Below are positions 51,840 to 60,579 of a DNA stretch of 64,000 nt, piece by piece (position 1 is the first letter of the stretch; every line of letters begins with the position of its first letter). The notes under the pieces are model-generated. The model saw only the letters and a program-made list of their open reading frames with translations, did not search any database and had not been told where the DNA came from. The position numbers were made by a program, and so were the translations under genes. Source of the DNA: Fidelibacterota bacterium (lineage in GTDB: Bacteria; Fidelibacterota; Marinisomatia; Marinisomatales; TCS55); the NCBI GenBank assembly GCA_004124385.1, contig SCKN01000003.1, positions 1 to 64,000 of the forward strand, written 5' to 3'.

Positions 51840-52781
51840 TTGAGTGAATTTTCACATTTAGATAAACATGGAAATGTCAAAATGGTGGATGTGACCGACA
51901 AAATGACCACGGCACGGATGGCAAAGGCAGAAGGAAAAATATCCATACTTCCGGAAACTATTTTAGCGATTCAGGATGTTACACTTCCCAAAGGGAATGT
52001 GCTCACCACCGCTAAAATAGCCGGTATTCAAGCGGCGAAGAAAACAGCTGAAATGATTCCCATGTGCCACCAGTTGAATTTATCATTCGTGGATATTGAA
52101 TTTGAAATTGAAGGTGATGCTATTTTGATAAAATCCACGGTTAAGACAAAAGAAGCTACCGGCGTAGAAATGGAAGCTTTATCAGCTGTTTCTGGAGCGG
52201 CTTTAACTATTTATGATATGTGCAAAGCAGTGGATAAAACCATGGTTATTGGTGAAATCCAGTTGGTGGAAAAAGTGGGTGGTAAGTCGGATCATGCAGT
52301 TGAATATCGACCCAAAGTAGGGGTTATTACTTTAAGCGATAGTATTTCATCAGGAAAAGGTGTAGATAAATCCGGGCCGATTTTAATTAATGGTTTTGCT
52401 GATTCTGGATGTTCAGTGAACCATAAAAAAGTATTATCTGATGGTTCAGACAAATTGGTTTTGAACATTCAAAGTTGGGTAGAAGATGGTGTGGAATTAA
52501 TTTTAACAACCGGTGGCACAGGTTTAGGCCCAAGAGATTTGACCATCCAAACTATGGAAAAAATATTCGATTCAAGATTGCCCGGGATTGAACAGGCGCT
52601 CCACGCTTATGGTCGGGGTAAAGTCAAAACGGCCATGTTATCTCGACTCACAGCCGGTGTAGTGAATGGGGCTATTGTTATTTGTTTACCCGGGAGTACC
52701 GGTGCGGCGAAGGATGCGCTGACGGTGTTGATTCCCACGATATTTCATTCGTTTCATATGATGAGTGGAGAAAAACATTGA
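51840..52781 (+). CDS. moaCB: Bifunctional MoaC-MoaB/MogA fusion
   Basis: 313 residues from a TTG start directly after moaA. Residues 1-about 152 are MoaC (MVDVTDKMTTARMAKAEG, IPMCHQLNLSFVDI, VEMEALSAVSGAALTIYDMCKAVDK). Residues about 158-310 are the MoaB/MogA domain (KVGVITLSDSISSGKGVDKSGP, LTTGGTGLGPRDLT, CLPGSTGAAKDAL). The first makes cyclic pyranopterin monophosphate; the second adenylylates molybdopterin for Mo insertion. Such fusions are known in several phyla. Confidence 0.95.
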   Translation: MSEFSHLDKHGNVKMVDVTDKMTTARMAKAEGKISILPETILAIQDVTLPKGNVLTTAKIAGIQAAKKTAEMIPMCHQLNLSFVDIEFEIEGDAILIKSTVKTKEATGVEMEALSAVSGAALTIYDMCKAVDKTMVIGEIQLVEKVGGKSDHAVEYRPKVGVITLSDSISSGKGVDKSGPILINGFADSGCSVNHKKVLSDGSDKLVLNIQSWVEDGVELILTTGGTGLGPRDLTIQTMEKIFDSRLPGIEQALHAYGRGKVKTAMLSRLTAGVVNGAIVICLPGSTGAAKDALTVLIPTIFHSFHMMSGEKH

Positions 52782-52807
52782 ATGATGGAACATTGGATAT
52801 ATGGAAT

Positions 52808-52836
52808 CTTTGCGGAAGTTTGAAACTTCCGCAAAG
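52808..52836. repeat. Perfect 14-bp hairpin upstream of the TauE/SafE gene
   Basis: CTTTGCGGAAGTTT (52808-52821) is followed after one base by its exact inverse (52823-52836). There is no T-tract, so it is not a standard terminator. Its CTTTGCGG word recurs in the hairpin at 47726-47792. Confidence 0.7.
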
Positions 52837-52850
52837 TTATAGGAATTGAA

Positions 52851-53591
52851 TTGACTGAATATTTATTACCCATCTTATTTTTCTTCGTAGCACTGATTTA
52901 CTCATCCGTGGGGCTTGGTGGTGGATCATCATACACGGCACTCATGGCAATTTTCGGGATTTCTTATCAAATGATCCCCACTACATCATTGTCATTAAAT
53001 CTGATTGTGACATTTATCGGGATGGTCAATTTTTGGCGTAAAGGATACGGTCGTTTAAACTTGGTTGGTCCATTTCTCATTACATCTATTCCCATGGCAT
53101 ATCTCGCAGGATCATTAGAAATGCCTGAATTCATTTTTCAGATTATCCTGATAAGCACATTACTATTGGTGGCGGTACGGATTTATATCATCAATAGATT
53201 GACCCTTTCATTTAAACTGTCCGAGATACAAAAATGGATTATGGTAATTTTGTTGGGGGGGATTCTTGGATTTATCGCCGGTTCGGTTGGGATTGGCGGC
53301 GGTATTTATTTGGTGCCATTGATTATTATGTTTGGACTTGGCACAGAAAAAGAAGCGGCAGCAGCAGGCGCCATGTTTATTTGGGTGAATTCACTGGTTG
53401 GCGTCATTGCCCGAGCTCAATTAGGCACATTCGATCCACAGTTTATCATTCCATTGGCGATAGCTACTTTTATCGGTGGATTTGGCGGGTCCTATTTTGG
53501 CGCAGTGAAATTTGAAACGCGAACGATTCAAAGAATCATGGGCGGCATTGTTATCATCGCCATTCTGTTTTTATTAAAAGGAATGATTTAA
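52851..53591 (+). CDS. TauE/SafE-family membrane transporter
   Basis: 246 residues, TTG start with AGGAA 4 bases upstream. Two repeats of four membrane helices each carry the family pattern SSVGLGGGSSYTALM near residue 20 and GSVGIGGGIYLVPLIIMFG near 143. TauE/SafE proteins export sulfite, sulfoacetate or related organosulfonates. Placement within the molybdenum cofactor cluster next to a sulfur-type oxidoreductase supports sulfur-anion export, but substrate is inferred. Confidence 0.88.
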   Translation: MTEYLLPILFFFVALIYSSVGLGGGSSYTALMAIFGISYQMIPTTSLSLNLIVTFIGMVNFWRKGYGRLNLVGPFLITSIPMAYLAGSLEMPEFIFQIILISTLLLVAVRIYIINRLTLSFKLSEIQKWIMVILLGGILGFIAGSVGIGGGIYLVPLIIMFGLGTEKEAAAAGAMFIWVNSLVGVIARAQLGTFDPQFIIPLAIATFIGGFGGSYFGAVKFETRTIQRIMGGIVIIAILFLLKGMI

Positions 53592-53598
53592 AAAAATG

Positions 53599-53672
53599 AG
53601 CCGCAAAGAACACCAAGTAACACGAATAATTTTAAAAGTTTTCCTTGGCGAATCTTCGTGAACTTCGTGGCT
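53599..53672. repeat. Imperfect hairpin between TauE/SafE and moeA
   Basis: The arm at 53599-53617 (AGCCGCAAAGAACACCAAG) pairs with 53654-53672 (CTTCGTGAACTTCGTGGCT) in most positions. It is the same style of element as those at 47726 and 52808. Confidence 0.6.
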
Positions 53673-53685
53673 AAAAGGAATTAGA

Positions 53686-54909
53686 ATGATACCACTTGAA
53701 AAAGCAAAATCAATTATTCAAAAGCATATATTTATATTAGAAACGGAATCCGTTTCATTGTCCGATGCGGGAAATCGTGTATTAGCTGAAGATATAATCG
53801 CCACATTTCCATCGCCACAATTTGATAATTCTGCCATGGATGGATTTGCCGTTCGATCTGTAGACACTGAAGGCGCCAGTCCTGATAATCCTATCACCTT
53901 ACAAGTGGTGAGTATCAGTTCTGCGGGATCGCCCAGTGATGTCGATTTGCAATCGGGTGAATGTAGTCAATGTATGACGGGCGCAAAAATCCCGGTTGGG
54001 GCAGATGCCATTATAATGGTGGAAGATTCCAGTGGTTTTTCCGATTCGGATTCTGTCCAAGTAATGATTGAAGCATCTGCAGGGAAACATATCCGGAGAA
54101 TGGGAGAAGAAATTGCAGAAGATGAATTACTCATTCAGAAAGGAACACGAATTACGCCTGGTGAGATCGGTACTTGTGCCACATTTGGATATGGCAAATT
54201 GTCCGTCGCAAAAAAACCGAAAATTGCTATTTTTGGGACAGGGGACGAACTCATTGAACCGGGGAATGAACTGAAGCCCGGAGAGATTTACAATTCAAAT
54301 TTATATGTGTTTGCGGAATTGGTAGTAAAAGCCGGCGGTGAAGTGGTCATGCGAAATGTAATAAAAGATAATAAAGATTCTTTGAGAGCATTTTTATCTG
54401 AAGCATTGGAAACATGTGATGTGATTATTTCATCCGGGGGCGTTTCCATGGGGCGCTATGATTATGTTCGGGCTGTTTTTATGGAATTAGGTGTAACCGA
54501 ACATTTTTGGAAAGTGGCGCAAAAGCCCGGGAAGCCGTTCTTTTTTGGTACGGGAAATTCCACCTTGATTTTTGGATTGCCGGGGAATCCAGTTTCGGCG
54601 TTTATTGGGTTTATGGAATGGGTTTGGCCCGTGCTGGAAACAATGACGGGCAAAAAGGAATCAAAAAAAGTAACGGGTATTTTAAAAAAAACATTCCCAA
54701 GAGAAAAAGTGAAATACCGTTTTTTATTCGGGAATGCCTGGATCGAAGATGGAGAATTGGTATGCCAAGCATCCACAAAAGTTGGATCACACATGTTGTC
54801 GTCTTCGCTGGAAGCAAACTGCATATTATCATCGGAACCCGGGAAATCGATATTGACAGTTGGTGAAAATATCAATGTGAATTTGCTGCCATGGAAAACG
54901 ATTGAATGA
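53686..54909 (+). CDS. moeA: Molybdopterin molybdenumtransferase
   Basis: 407 residues. PSPQFDNSAMDGFAVR near residue 44, CMTGAKIPVGADAIIMVED near 97, ISSGGVSMGRYDYV near 248 and GLPGNPVSAFIGF near 292 are MoeA signatures. It inserts molybdate into adenylylated molybdopterin made by the MoaB domain. It overlaps the next gene by 4 bp. Confidence 0.96.
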   Translation: MIPLEKAKSIIQKHIFILETESVSLSDAGNRVLAEDIIATFPSPQFDNSAMDGFAVRSVDTEGASPDNPITLQVVSISSAGSPSDVDLQSGECSQCMTGAKIPVGADAIIMVEDSSGFSDSDSVQVMIEASAGKHIRRMGEEIAEDELLIQKGTRITPGEIGTCATFGYGKLSVAKKPKIAIFGTGDELIEPGNELKPGEIYNSNLYVFAELVVKAGGEVVMRNVIKDNKDSLRAFLSEALETCDVIISSGGVSMGRYDYVRAVFMELGVTEHFWKVAQKPGKPFFFGTGNSTLIFGLPGNPVSAFIGFMEWVWPVLETMTGKKESKKVTGILKKTFPREKVKYRFLFGNAWIEDGELVCQASTKVGSHMLSSSLEANCILSSEPGKSILTVGENINVNLLPWKTIE

Positions 54910-55871
54910 TCATTACACCCAAAGAACTTCGTGATCGAATAGACGAATTCACCGTGTTAGATGTCCGCCCTGAAACACAGAGAAATGAATTTCCCATGGA
55001 TGGATTAGAAACGATTATTTCCAAAGATGGATCCACTCCAAATCTTGAAGGAAAAAAGGTATTGGTCTGTCAGTTTGGAATTGTGACGGAAGGCATGATA
55101 ATCGAAAATGAATTAGACGATATATTTAGTTTATTAGGCGGCGCCCAGGCGTGGATTCAATTTCAATCTGAAAATGAAGATTTGAGCAGATGGTCCCGAC
55201 AAACAATTCTACCCGAAATAGGAATGGACGGCCAGAAAAAACTTATGAATGCAACGGTAGCCGTCGTTGGTTTGGGTGGATTGGGTTGTCCCGTTTCACA
55301 ATCACTGGTGACTGCCGGAATAGGAAAACTGGTCTTGATGGATGGGGATATTGTGGAATTGTCCAATCTTCATCGCCAGCCCCTACATGGTCCTGATGAT
55401 TTGGAAAAAAAGAAAGTCAAATCAGCTGAAGAAAGTTTGAGCAAAATAAATTCGGTGACGACAATTAAAATTGTGGACGATTATTTGGATGAACAAAATG
55501 GATTGGATATCATTCGAAATTGTGATGTTGTCATCGATGCCACGGACAATATTGAAACACGGCAATTGATTGACCGATTTTCCAAAGAAACAAATGTACC
55601 CATGGTTTATGGCGGATTGTATCGCTGGGAAGGACAAGTGGCTGTTTTGAATATGGATGGAAGTCCGGGGTATAAAGAATTATTCCCGGAACCGCCATCG
55701 GGTGGAGACACCTGTGCAGATGCGGGTGTTTTGGGGATGCTCCCAAATATTATTGGCAATATCCAAGCAATGGAAGTAGTGAAATTGATTATAGGAATAG
55801 AGCCCAATCTTGTAGGGAAATTGCTCATCTATGATGGAATGAATCATTCAACACAAATAATACAATTATGA
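54906..55871 (+). CDS. Rhodanese-like plus MoeB/ThiF adenylyltransferase fusion
   Basis: 321 residues. An N-terminal rhodanese-like domain (1-about 82, FTVLDVRPETQRNEFPMDG, with a candidate Cys in LVCQFGIVTEGM near 58) precedes a MoeB/ThiF domain (about 90-321). The latter has the ATP site VVGLGGLGCPVS near 121 and the adenylylation region DGDIVELSNLHRQ near 146. The Cys in TCADAGVLGM near 273 aligns with the catalytic Cys of MoeB. In most fusions the rhodanese is C-terminal. The CxxC zinc pairs of E. coli MoeB are not visible. It should activate MoaD for sulfur loading. It overlaps moaD by 4 bp. Confidence 0.88.
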   Translation: MIITPKELRDRIDEFTVLDVRPETQRNEFPMDGLETIISKDGSTPNLEGKKVLVCQFGIVTEGMIIENELDDIFSLLGGAQAWIQFQSENEDLSRWSRQTILPEIGMDGQKKLMNATVAVVGLGGLGCPVSQSLVTAGIGKLVLMDGDIVELSNLHRQPLHGPDDLEKKKVKSAEESLSKINSVTTIKIVDDYLDEQNGLDIIRNCDVVIDATDNIETRQLIDRFSKETNVPMVYGGLYRWEGQVAVLNMDGSPGYKELFPEPPSGGDTCADAGVLGMLPNIIGNIQAMEVVKLIIGIEPNLVGKLLIYDGMNHSTQIIQL

Positions 55872-56113
55872 TAAAAGTTACAATTAAATGTTTTTCTCAA
55901 GTGAAATATGCTTTGGGGACGAACGAATTGATTTTAGAATTAGATTCTGGAACCACCACATCTAAATTGGAGCAATTGGTCAGAGAAATGGCTGAAGGGA
56001 AATTAGATGACATCTCCTTGAGAGTGGCTGTGAATCAGAAATATGTGCCTAATGAAGTTGAATTACAGGACGGTGATGAAGTGGCATTTATTCCACCCGT
56101 TCAAGGAGGCTAA
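55868..56113 (+). CDS. moaD: Molybdopterin synthase sulfur-carrier subunit
   Basis: 81 residues of ubiquitin-like fold ending in Gly-Gly (FIPPVQGG), the residue that is adenylylated and thiocarboxylated. The DGDEVAFIPP stretch near residue 68 is typical. It directly abuts moaE and overlaps the MoeB-like gene, so activator, carrier and partner are made together. Confidence 0.94.
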   Translation: MIKVTIKCFSQVKYALGTNELILELDSGTTTSKLEQLVREMAEGKLDDISLRVAVNQKYVPNEVELQDGDEVAFIPPVQGG

Positions 56114-56530
56114 ATGGTAACTGTTGAAATCGTCAATGGACCTATATCCTTTTTTTCGAATGATGATTCACGTGAACAAAATGGAGCAGAACTCATTTTT
56201 AATGGACGAGTTCGTGCCACGGAACATGGCAAAAATATTACTGCATTGGAATATGAGCAATACGAGGGTATGGCTGAAGTAGAACTGACTCAATTAGCCA
56301 AAGCCACATGTGAAAAATTCCCCATTCATGATTTATACTGTAAACATCGAATAGGCAGAGTGGTTGTAGGAGAGACCAGTCTTCATGTTGTGATTTGGTC
56401 TAAACATCGGAAAGAAGGATTAGACGCTATGACATGGTTCATAACCGAGCTCAAAAAACGCATCCCCATTTGGAAATGGGCGATTTTAGAAGATGGATCA
56501 AAAATTCCCAGCGAATGTTCTCACGAATAA
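56114..56530 (+). CDS. moaE: Molybdopterin synthase catalytic subunit
   Basis: 138 residues. FNGRVRATEHGKNITALEYEQYEGMAE near residue 30, HRIGRVVVGETSLHVVIWSKHRKEG near 77 and the catalytic Lys region IPIWKWAILEDGS near 117 identify MoaE. With MoaD it adds the dithiolene sulfurs to cyclic pyranopterin monophosphate. It starts on the base after the moaD stop. Confidence 0.95.
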   Translation: MVTVEIVNGPISFFSNDDSREQNGAELIFNGRVRATEHGKNITALEYEQYEGMAEVELTQLAKATCEKFPIHDLYCKHRIGRVVVGETSLHVVIWSKHRKEGLDAMTWFITELKKRIPIWKWAILEDGSKIPSECSHE

Positions 56531-56557
56531 ATATTCCATCTTAAATTCACAGTCTTC

Positions 56558-57970
56558 ATGCTTGGATTTTCAAACCGATCGCTAACCAATTTCCTTTTCT
56601 GGGCAACCCAGAAGAAATGGTTCCTTATCACAATGCTGGTGGGAGCTATACTTTATCTTTTACCTACACCTTCAGGTCTTACATTAGAAGGTTATCGAAT
56701 TATAATAATTGTCATAACTGCGTTTATGATGATTATAACAGAGCCAATTCCTCTTCCGGGAGTCGCAATTTATATATTAGTCATGGAAGTCGTCTTGGGT
56801 ATTGGTAGCCCAGAAGAGATATCCAAATCGTTTATGAATGATGCTGTCTTTTTTATTATGGGGTCATTAATGCTGGCGGTAGCGATTGTACAACAAGGGT
56901 GGGATAAACGAATTGCATTGGGCATTATTCGATTAACAGGCAATAAAACCAAAAACATTGTTTTTGGGTTCACAGCTATTTCTGCTATAATGTCATCTTT
57001 TATCGGTGAACATACAGTTGCGGCCATCATGCTTCCCATCGCCATGACATTAATAAAATTCACGTCTGAAGATGGGGAGAAAGTGCATGGATTAAGTGCT
57101 GTCCTGTTATTCTCAATTGCATATGGATGTTTAATTGGATCTATTGGTACACCCTCTGGAGGCGGGAGAAATGTTATTATTATGTCCTATTTACAGGATA
57201 TTAATATTTCTATTTCATATCTGAATTGGATGATCTTGGTATATCCATTGGTTTTGATTTTGATTCCGATAGTGTCATGGATACTTGTTAAAAGTTTTTC
57301 TCCTGAATATGATCGATTAGATACAGGAGTCAGAAAATTAGTAGTGCAAGTTGCAAAATCTCCAGAATTAACAGGGCGAAATACATTAGCCGTTTTCATT
57401 TTCTTTCTGGTATTTTTAGGTTGGGTGTTTTTAAGTGAAACGCTTGGATTAGGGATTATAGCTCTTGCCGGTGTTCTGATGTATTTGATTGCCGGATTTG
57501 TAAAATGGGAAGATATAAGCCGAAATACGCATTGGGGAGTTATTATTCTATTTGGTTCAACTATTTCTCTGGGTGCAAATATTAAAGGAACTGGAGCCGC
57601 TTTTTGGCTGGCAAATAAGGTTATATATGTTTTTGGATCATTGATGGAAATGTTTCCGTTTTTTACCGATACGATTATTGTTATTATGACTACGACAATG
57701 GCGAATGTTTTATCCAGTTCTGCTACTGTGGCTGTTCTGGGTCCGATTACAATGAATATGGGAACGGATTCTTTACATTTGGGAATGGTAACTGCTTTGG
57801 CATCGGCTTTCGGGTTTTTCACAGTTGTGGCAGCTCCAGCGTGTACCATCATCTATTCAAGCGGATTGGTAACTGCAAAAGAATTTCTGAAGGCAGGCTG
57901 GAGAGTAGGAATAACCTGCATCGTTTTATTAATTACCTATACCAACACTTATTGGATGGTTTTTAAATAA
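56558..57970 (+). CDS. DASS/SLC13-family anion:Na+ symporter
   Basis: 470 residues with about 11-12 helices. The two substrate-site hairpins are visible as SIGTPSGGGRNVIIMSY near 190 and NVLSSSATVAVLGPITMNMG near 385, in place of the SNT motifs of carboxylate carriers. AFMMIITEPIPLPG near 52 is another family marker. It imports sulfate, dicarboxylates or similar anions. It follows moaE by 27 bp, so an oxyanion (sulfate or molybdate) is an attractive but unproven substrate. Confidence 0.88.
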   Translation: MLGFSNRSLTNFLFWATQKKWFLITMLVGAILYLLPTPSGLTLEGYRIIIIVITAFMMIITEPIPLPGVAIYILVMEVVLGIGSPEEISKSFMNDAVFFIMGSLMLAVAIVQQGWDKRIALGIIRLTGNKTKNIVFGFTAISAIMSSFIGEHTVAAIMLPIAMTLIKFTSEDGEKVHGLSAVLLFSIAYGCLIGSIGTPSGGGRNVIIMSYLQDINISISYLNWMILVYPLVLILIPIVSWILVKSFSPEYDRLDTGVRKLVVQVAKSPELTGRNTLAVFIFFLVFLGWVFLSETLGLGIIALAGVLMYLIAGFVKWEDISRNTHWGVIILFGSTISLGANIKGTGAAFWLANKVIYVFGSLMEMFPFFTDTIIVIMTTTMANVLSSSATVAVLGPITMNMGTDSLHLGMVTALASAFGFFTVVAAPACTIIYSSGLVTAKEFLKAGWRVGITCIVLLITYTNTYWMVFK

Positions 57971-57994
57971 AATGGGACTAATATAGGTAATACC

Positions 57995-58879
57995 GTGAAA
58001 ATATTAATTGCTATAGGAAGTAAAGAATTTTCAAAACCCACACTTCGAACGGGTTTGAAAGTTGCCAAAGCATTTCGTGCATCAACGACTATTGTTGATG
58101 TTGGCGAAAAAATTGGCAAATTTAATGCAAAGATTATTGGGCTAGCTCACGAACGGATGGAATCATGGGAATTCGACAGGCCAGGTGTAGATGTTTTGGA
58201 ATGGGCGTTTCAATATTTAGCGGATAATAAATTTATAGAACCAAATACAATTGAAGCAGGTTTCCCAAAAAACACATTGGTAGAAACAGGTTCGAATAGA
58301 GCAGAAGTATATTTAAAAGGAACCGTGTGCAAAGATGTAAATCTTATTTTAAGAAATGGTGATATTATTTCTGAATTGCGAGATGAAGTGCACACAGGTA
58401 GGTATGATGTAACTATTATAGGTGGGAGTCAAAAACGCAGAATGGCTCATGATTTAATCCAATATATTGACAGCTCAATTTTTATTGTGAATCAATTAAT
58501 AAGTGCTCAAACATATAGAATTTTATTGGCCGTAGACGATTCATCAGGAACTAAAAAAGCTATTAAATATGGAGCAAGGGTTGCTCAAGCATTTGATATC
58601 GGCGTAGACATACTTACAGTAAGTAAAAATGAAACATTCCGTGATGGCTATCGGAATGCCGCTGAACGAGCTGCAAAATTTATGAGGCGTGCGGGAATTG
58701 ATTGTAAAAATATGTATAAAGTGGGTGATCCTGCAACTGTGATTAAGGAAGAATCCGGTAATGACCATATAATTGTTATGGGAGCTTCAACTAGAAATCC
58801 ATTGGCTAAATTTTTTAAAGGGAGCAAACCTTTAAAAGTCATGGAAGAGTGTAAATGTCCAATTTTAATTGTTAAATAA
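57995..58879 (+). CDS. Tandem universal stress protein (UspA x2)
   Basis: 294 residues from GTG. Two Usp domains occupy about 1-155 and 170-294. The second has the ATP-loop type motif VMGASTRNPLAKFFKGS near 262 and begins RILLAVDDSSGTKKAI; the first is more divergent. It lies between an anion transporter and a glutamate-synthase-like enzyme, an arrangement seen for Usp proteins that modulate transporters. The role is regulatory in a general sense only. Confidence 0.85.
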   Translation: MKILIAIGSKEFSKPTLRTGLKVAKAFRASTTIVDVGEKIGKFNAKIIGLAHERMESWEFDRPGVDVLEWAFQYLADNKFIEPNTIEAGFPKNTLVETGSNRAEVYLKGTVCKDVNLILRNGDIISELRDEVHTGRYDVTIIGGSQKRRMAHDLIQYIDSSIFIVNQLISAQTYRILLAVDDSSGTKKAIKYGARVAQAFDIGVDILTVSKNETFRDGYRNAAERAAKFMRRAGIDCKNMYKVGDPATVIKEESGNDHIIVMGASTRNPLAKFFKGSKPLKVMEECKCPILIVK

Positions 58880-58900
58880 TTATTTAATCGAGGTTTCCCC

Positions 58901-60478
58901 ATGTTCCAAAATATAGCACTGAACATTCTACTCGTCGTTTTTATTGTCGTTATTACCATCCCACCTCTCTTATTCGTTTATTTATACTTTAAAGATAAAC
59001 GTCAGAGCCAGCATTCAATTCTCCGCAATTTCCCATTATTGGGAAGAATCCGATATGTATTTGAAATGATGGGCCCAGAATTACGCCAGTATATGTTTGA
59101 TTCAGATTATGAGGGAAAACCATTTAGCCGAACTGATTTTGCAAATATTGTCGTAGCTGGGAAATATATGAAAACGCTTATTGCGTTTGGATCAAAGCGT
59201 GACTTTGAAAAGCCAGGTTGGTTTCTACGGAACTCTATGTTCCCAAAATTAGCAGAAGAAATGCGAGTAGTCTGCACTCCAAAAATAAAAACCAAACGAT
59301 ATGTGGGCACTGAAGGATTGTTCTCTAGAAAAGAAAGTTTAGAAGAAATTGATGTTCAGCCTTGGCTTCTTACCGAAGAAGATGCCATAGTTATAGGACC
59401 CAATTGTAAAACTCCGTGGAAAACATACGGCACAGTTGGTATGAGTGCAATGAGTTACGGAGCTTTGGGTGAAAATGCAATCAGTTCTATGAGTTTAGGG
59501 TTGGGAAAAGCTCAAGGGTCATGGGTTCACACTGGAGAAGGAGGATTAGCTAGTTACCATTTGTTAGGTGGTGGGGATGTCATTATGCAATTAGGTCCCG
59601 GTCTATTCGGTGTCAGAACGAAAGAGGGTGAATTTTGCCCAGATACATTCAAAGAAAAAGCGGCAAATCCCCAAGTGCGAATGTTCGAAATAAAACTCGC
59701 ACAAGGTGCAAAGATTCGAGGTGGTCACGTTGAAGGTAGCAAAGTGAATGAAGAAATTGCAGCTATCCGTGGAGTCACACCTTGGAAGAATGTGGATTCA
59801 CCAAATCGTCATCGTCAATTTCATGATACATTATCTTTATTTGATTTTATTGATCAATTAAGAGATATTGGAGGTAAACCAATTGGGATAAAAATTGTTA
59901 TGGGTGGTCCAGATTCTGCAAATGATTTATGCAAAACGATGGCGGAAACAGGTCGCGGCCCGGATACAATTACAATAGATGGCGGTGAAGGTGGTTCTGG
60001 AGCTACCTATCAGGAAATGGCTGATACAATGGGATTACCTCTTAAATCAGGATTATTATATTTGGATAATGCACTTCGAAAGTATGGTGTTCGTGATCGT
60101 GTAAAAGTATTTGCAAGTGGAAAACTATTCAGTCCGGATAAAATTGCAATCGCCATGGGTATGGGAGCTGATTTAGTAAATATTGCCCGAGGAATGATGA
60201 TTTCTGTTGGGTGCATCGGAGCTCAAAAATGTCATACGAATAAATGTCCGGTGGGTGTTGCTACAACCGATCCAGGTCATCAAAAAGCTTTAGTCGTCGA
60301 TGAAAAACAATGGCGTGTTCTGAATTATATAATAACGTTACGCAATGGATTGAATTCTCTTGCTGCTGCTTCAGGATTGAACAACTATACAGAGTTTAAC
60401 AGAAGTCATGTCGTATATAAAGATCAACAGGGTCATGTGCAAACATTGGAAGATATATTTCCATATCCTGAAAATTAA
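58901..60478 (+). CDS. FMN-binding glutamate-synthase-like protein (GltB2 domain)
   Basis: 525 residues. An N-terminal membrane helix (about 5-30) is followed by the glutamate synthase FMN/Fe-S barrel: GMSAMSYGALGENAISSMSLG near 180, TIDGGEGGSGATYQEMADTMG near 358, and the cluster Cys in GCIGAQKCHTNKCPVGVAT near 440. There is no glutaminase domain, so it is not a complete GOGAT. Membrane-anchored members of this family have no settled function. It follows the Usp gene by 21 bp. Confidence 0.88.
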   Translation: MFQNIALNILLVVFIVVITIPPLLFVYLYFKDKRQSQHSILRNFPLLGRIRYVFEMMGPELRQYMFDSDYEGKPFSRTDFANIVVAGKYMKTLIAFGSKRDFEKPGWFLRNSMFPKLAEEMRVVCTPKIKTKRYVGTEGLFSRKESLEEIDVQPWLLTEEDAIVIGPNCKTPWKTYGTVGMSAMSYGALGENAISSMSLGLGKAQGSWVHTGEGGLASYHLLGGGDVIMQLGPGLFGVRTKEGEFCPDTFKEKAANPQVRMFEIKLAQGAKIRGGHVEGSKVNEEIAAIRGVTPWKNVDSPNRHRQFHDTLSLFDFIDQLRDIGGKPIGIKIVMGGPDSANDLCKTMAETGRGPDTITIDGGEGGSGATYQEMADTMGLPLKSGLLYLDNALRKYGVRDRVKVFASGKLFSPDKIAIAMGMGADLVNIARGMMISVGCIGAQKCHTNKCPVGVATTDPGHQKALVVDEKQWRVLNYIITLRNGLNSLAAASGLNNYTEFNRSHVVYKDQQGHVQTLEDIFPYPEN

Positions 60479-60579
60479 CTCAATTACTAAATAATCCAAT
60501 TAGTTGAATGATGATTATAAAGCGTGTAATTTTATGACTTGGTTTTATAGGAAACAAATATCATTAAAGGAGAATCTCA

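Noticed and set aside
52808-52836. Hairpin considered as a terminator for moaCB
   Set aside because: No T-tract follows either arm and the next gene of the same island is 15 bp away; better treated as a dispersed palindrome.
57187-57852. 221-codon minus-strand ORF inside the DASS transporter gene
   Set aside because: Antisense shadow of a conserved membrane protein; no start signal or family motif.
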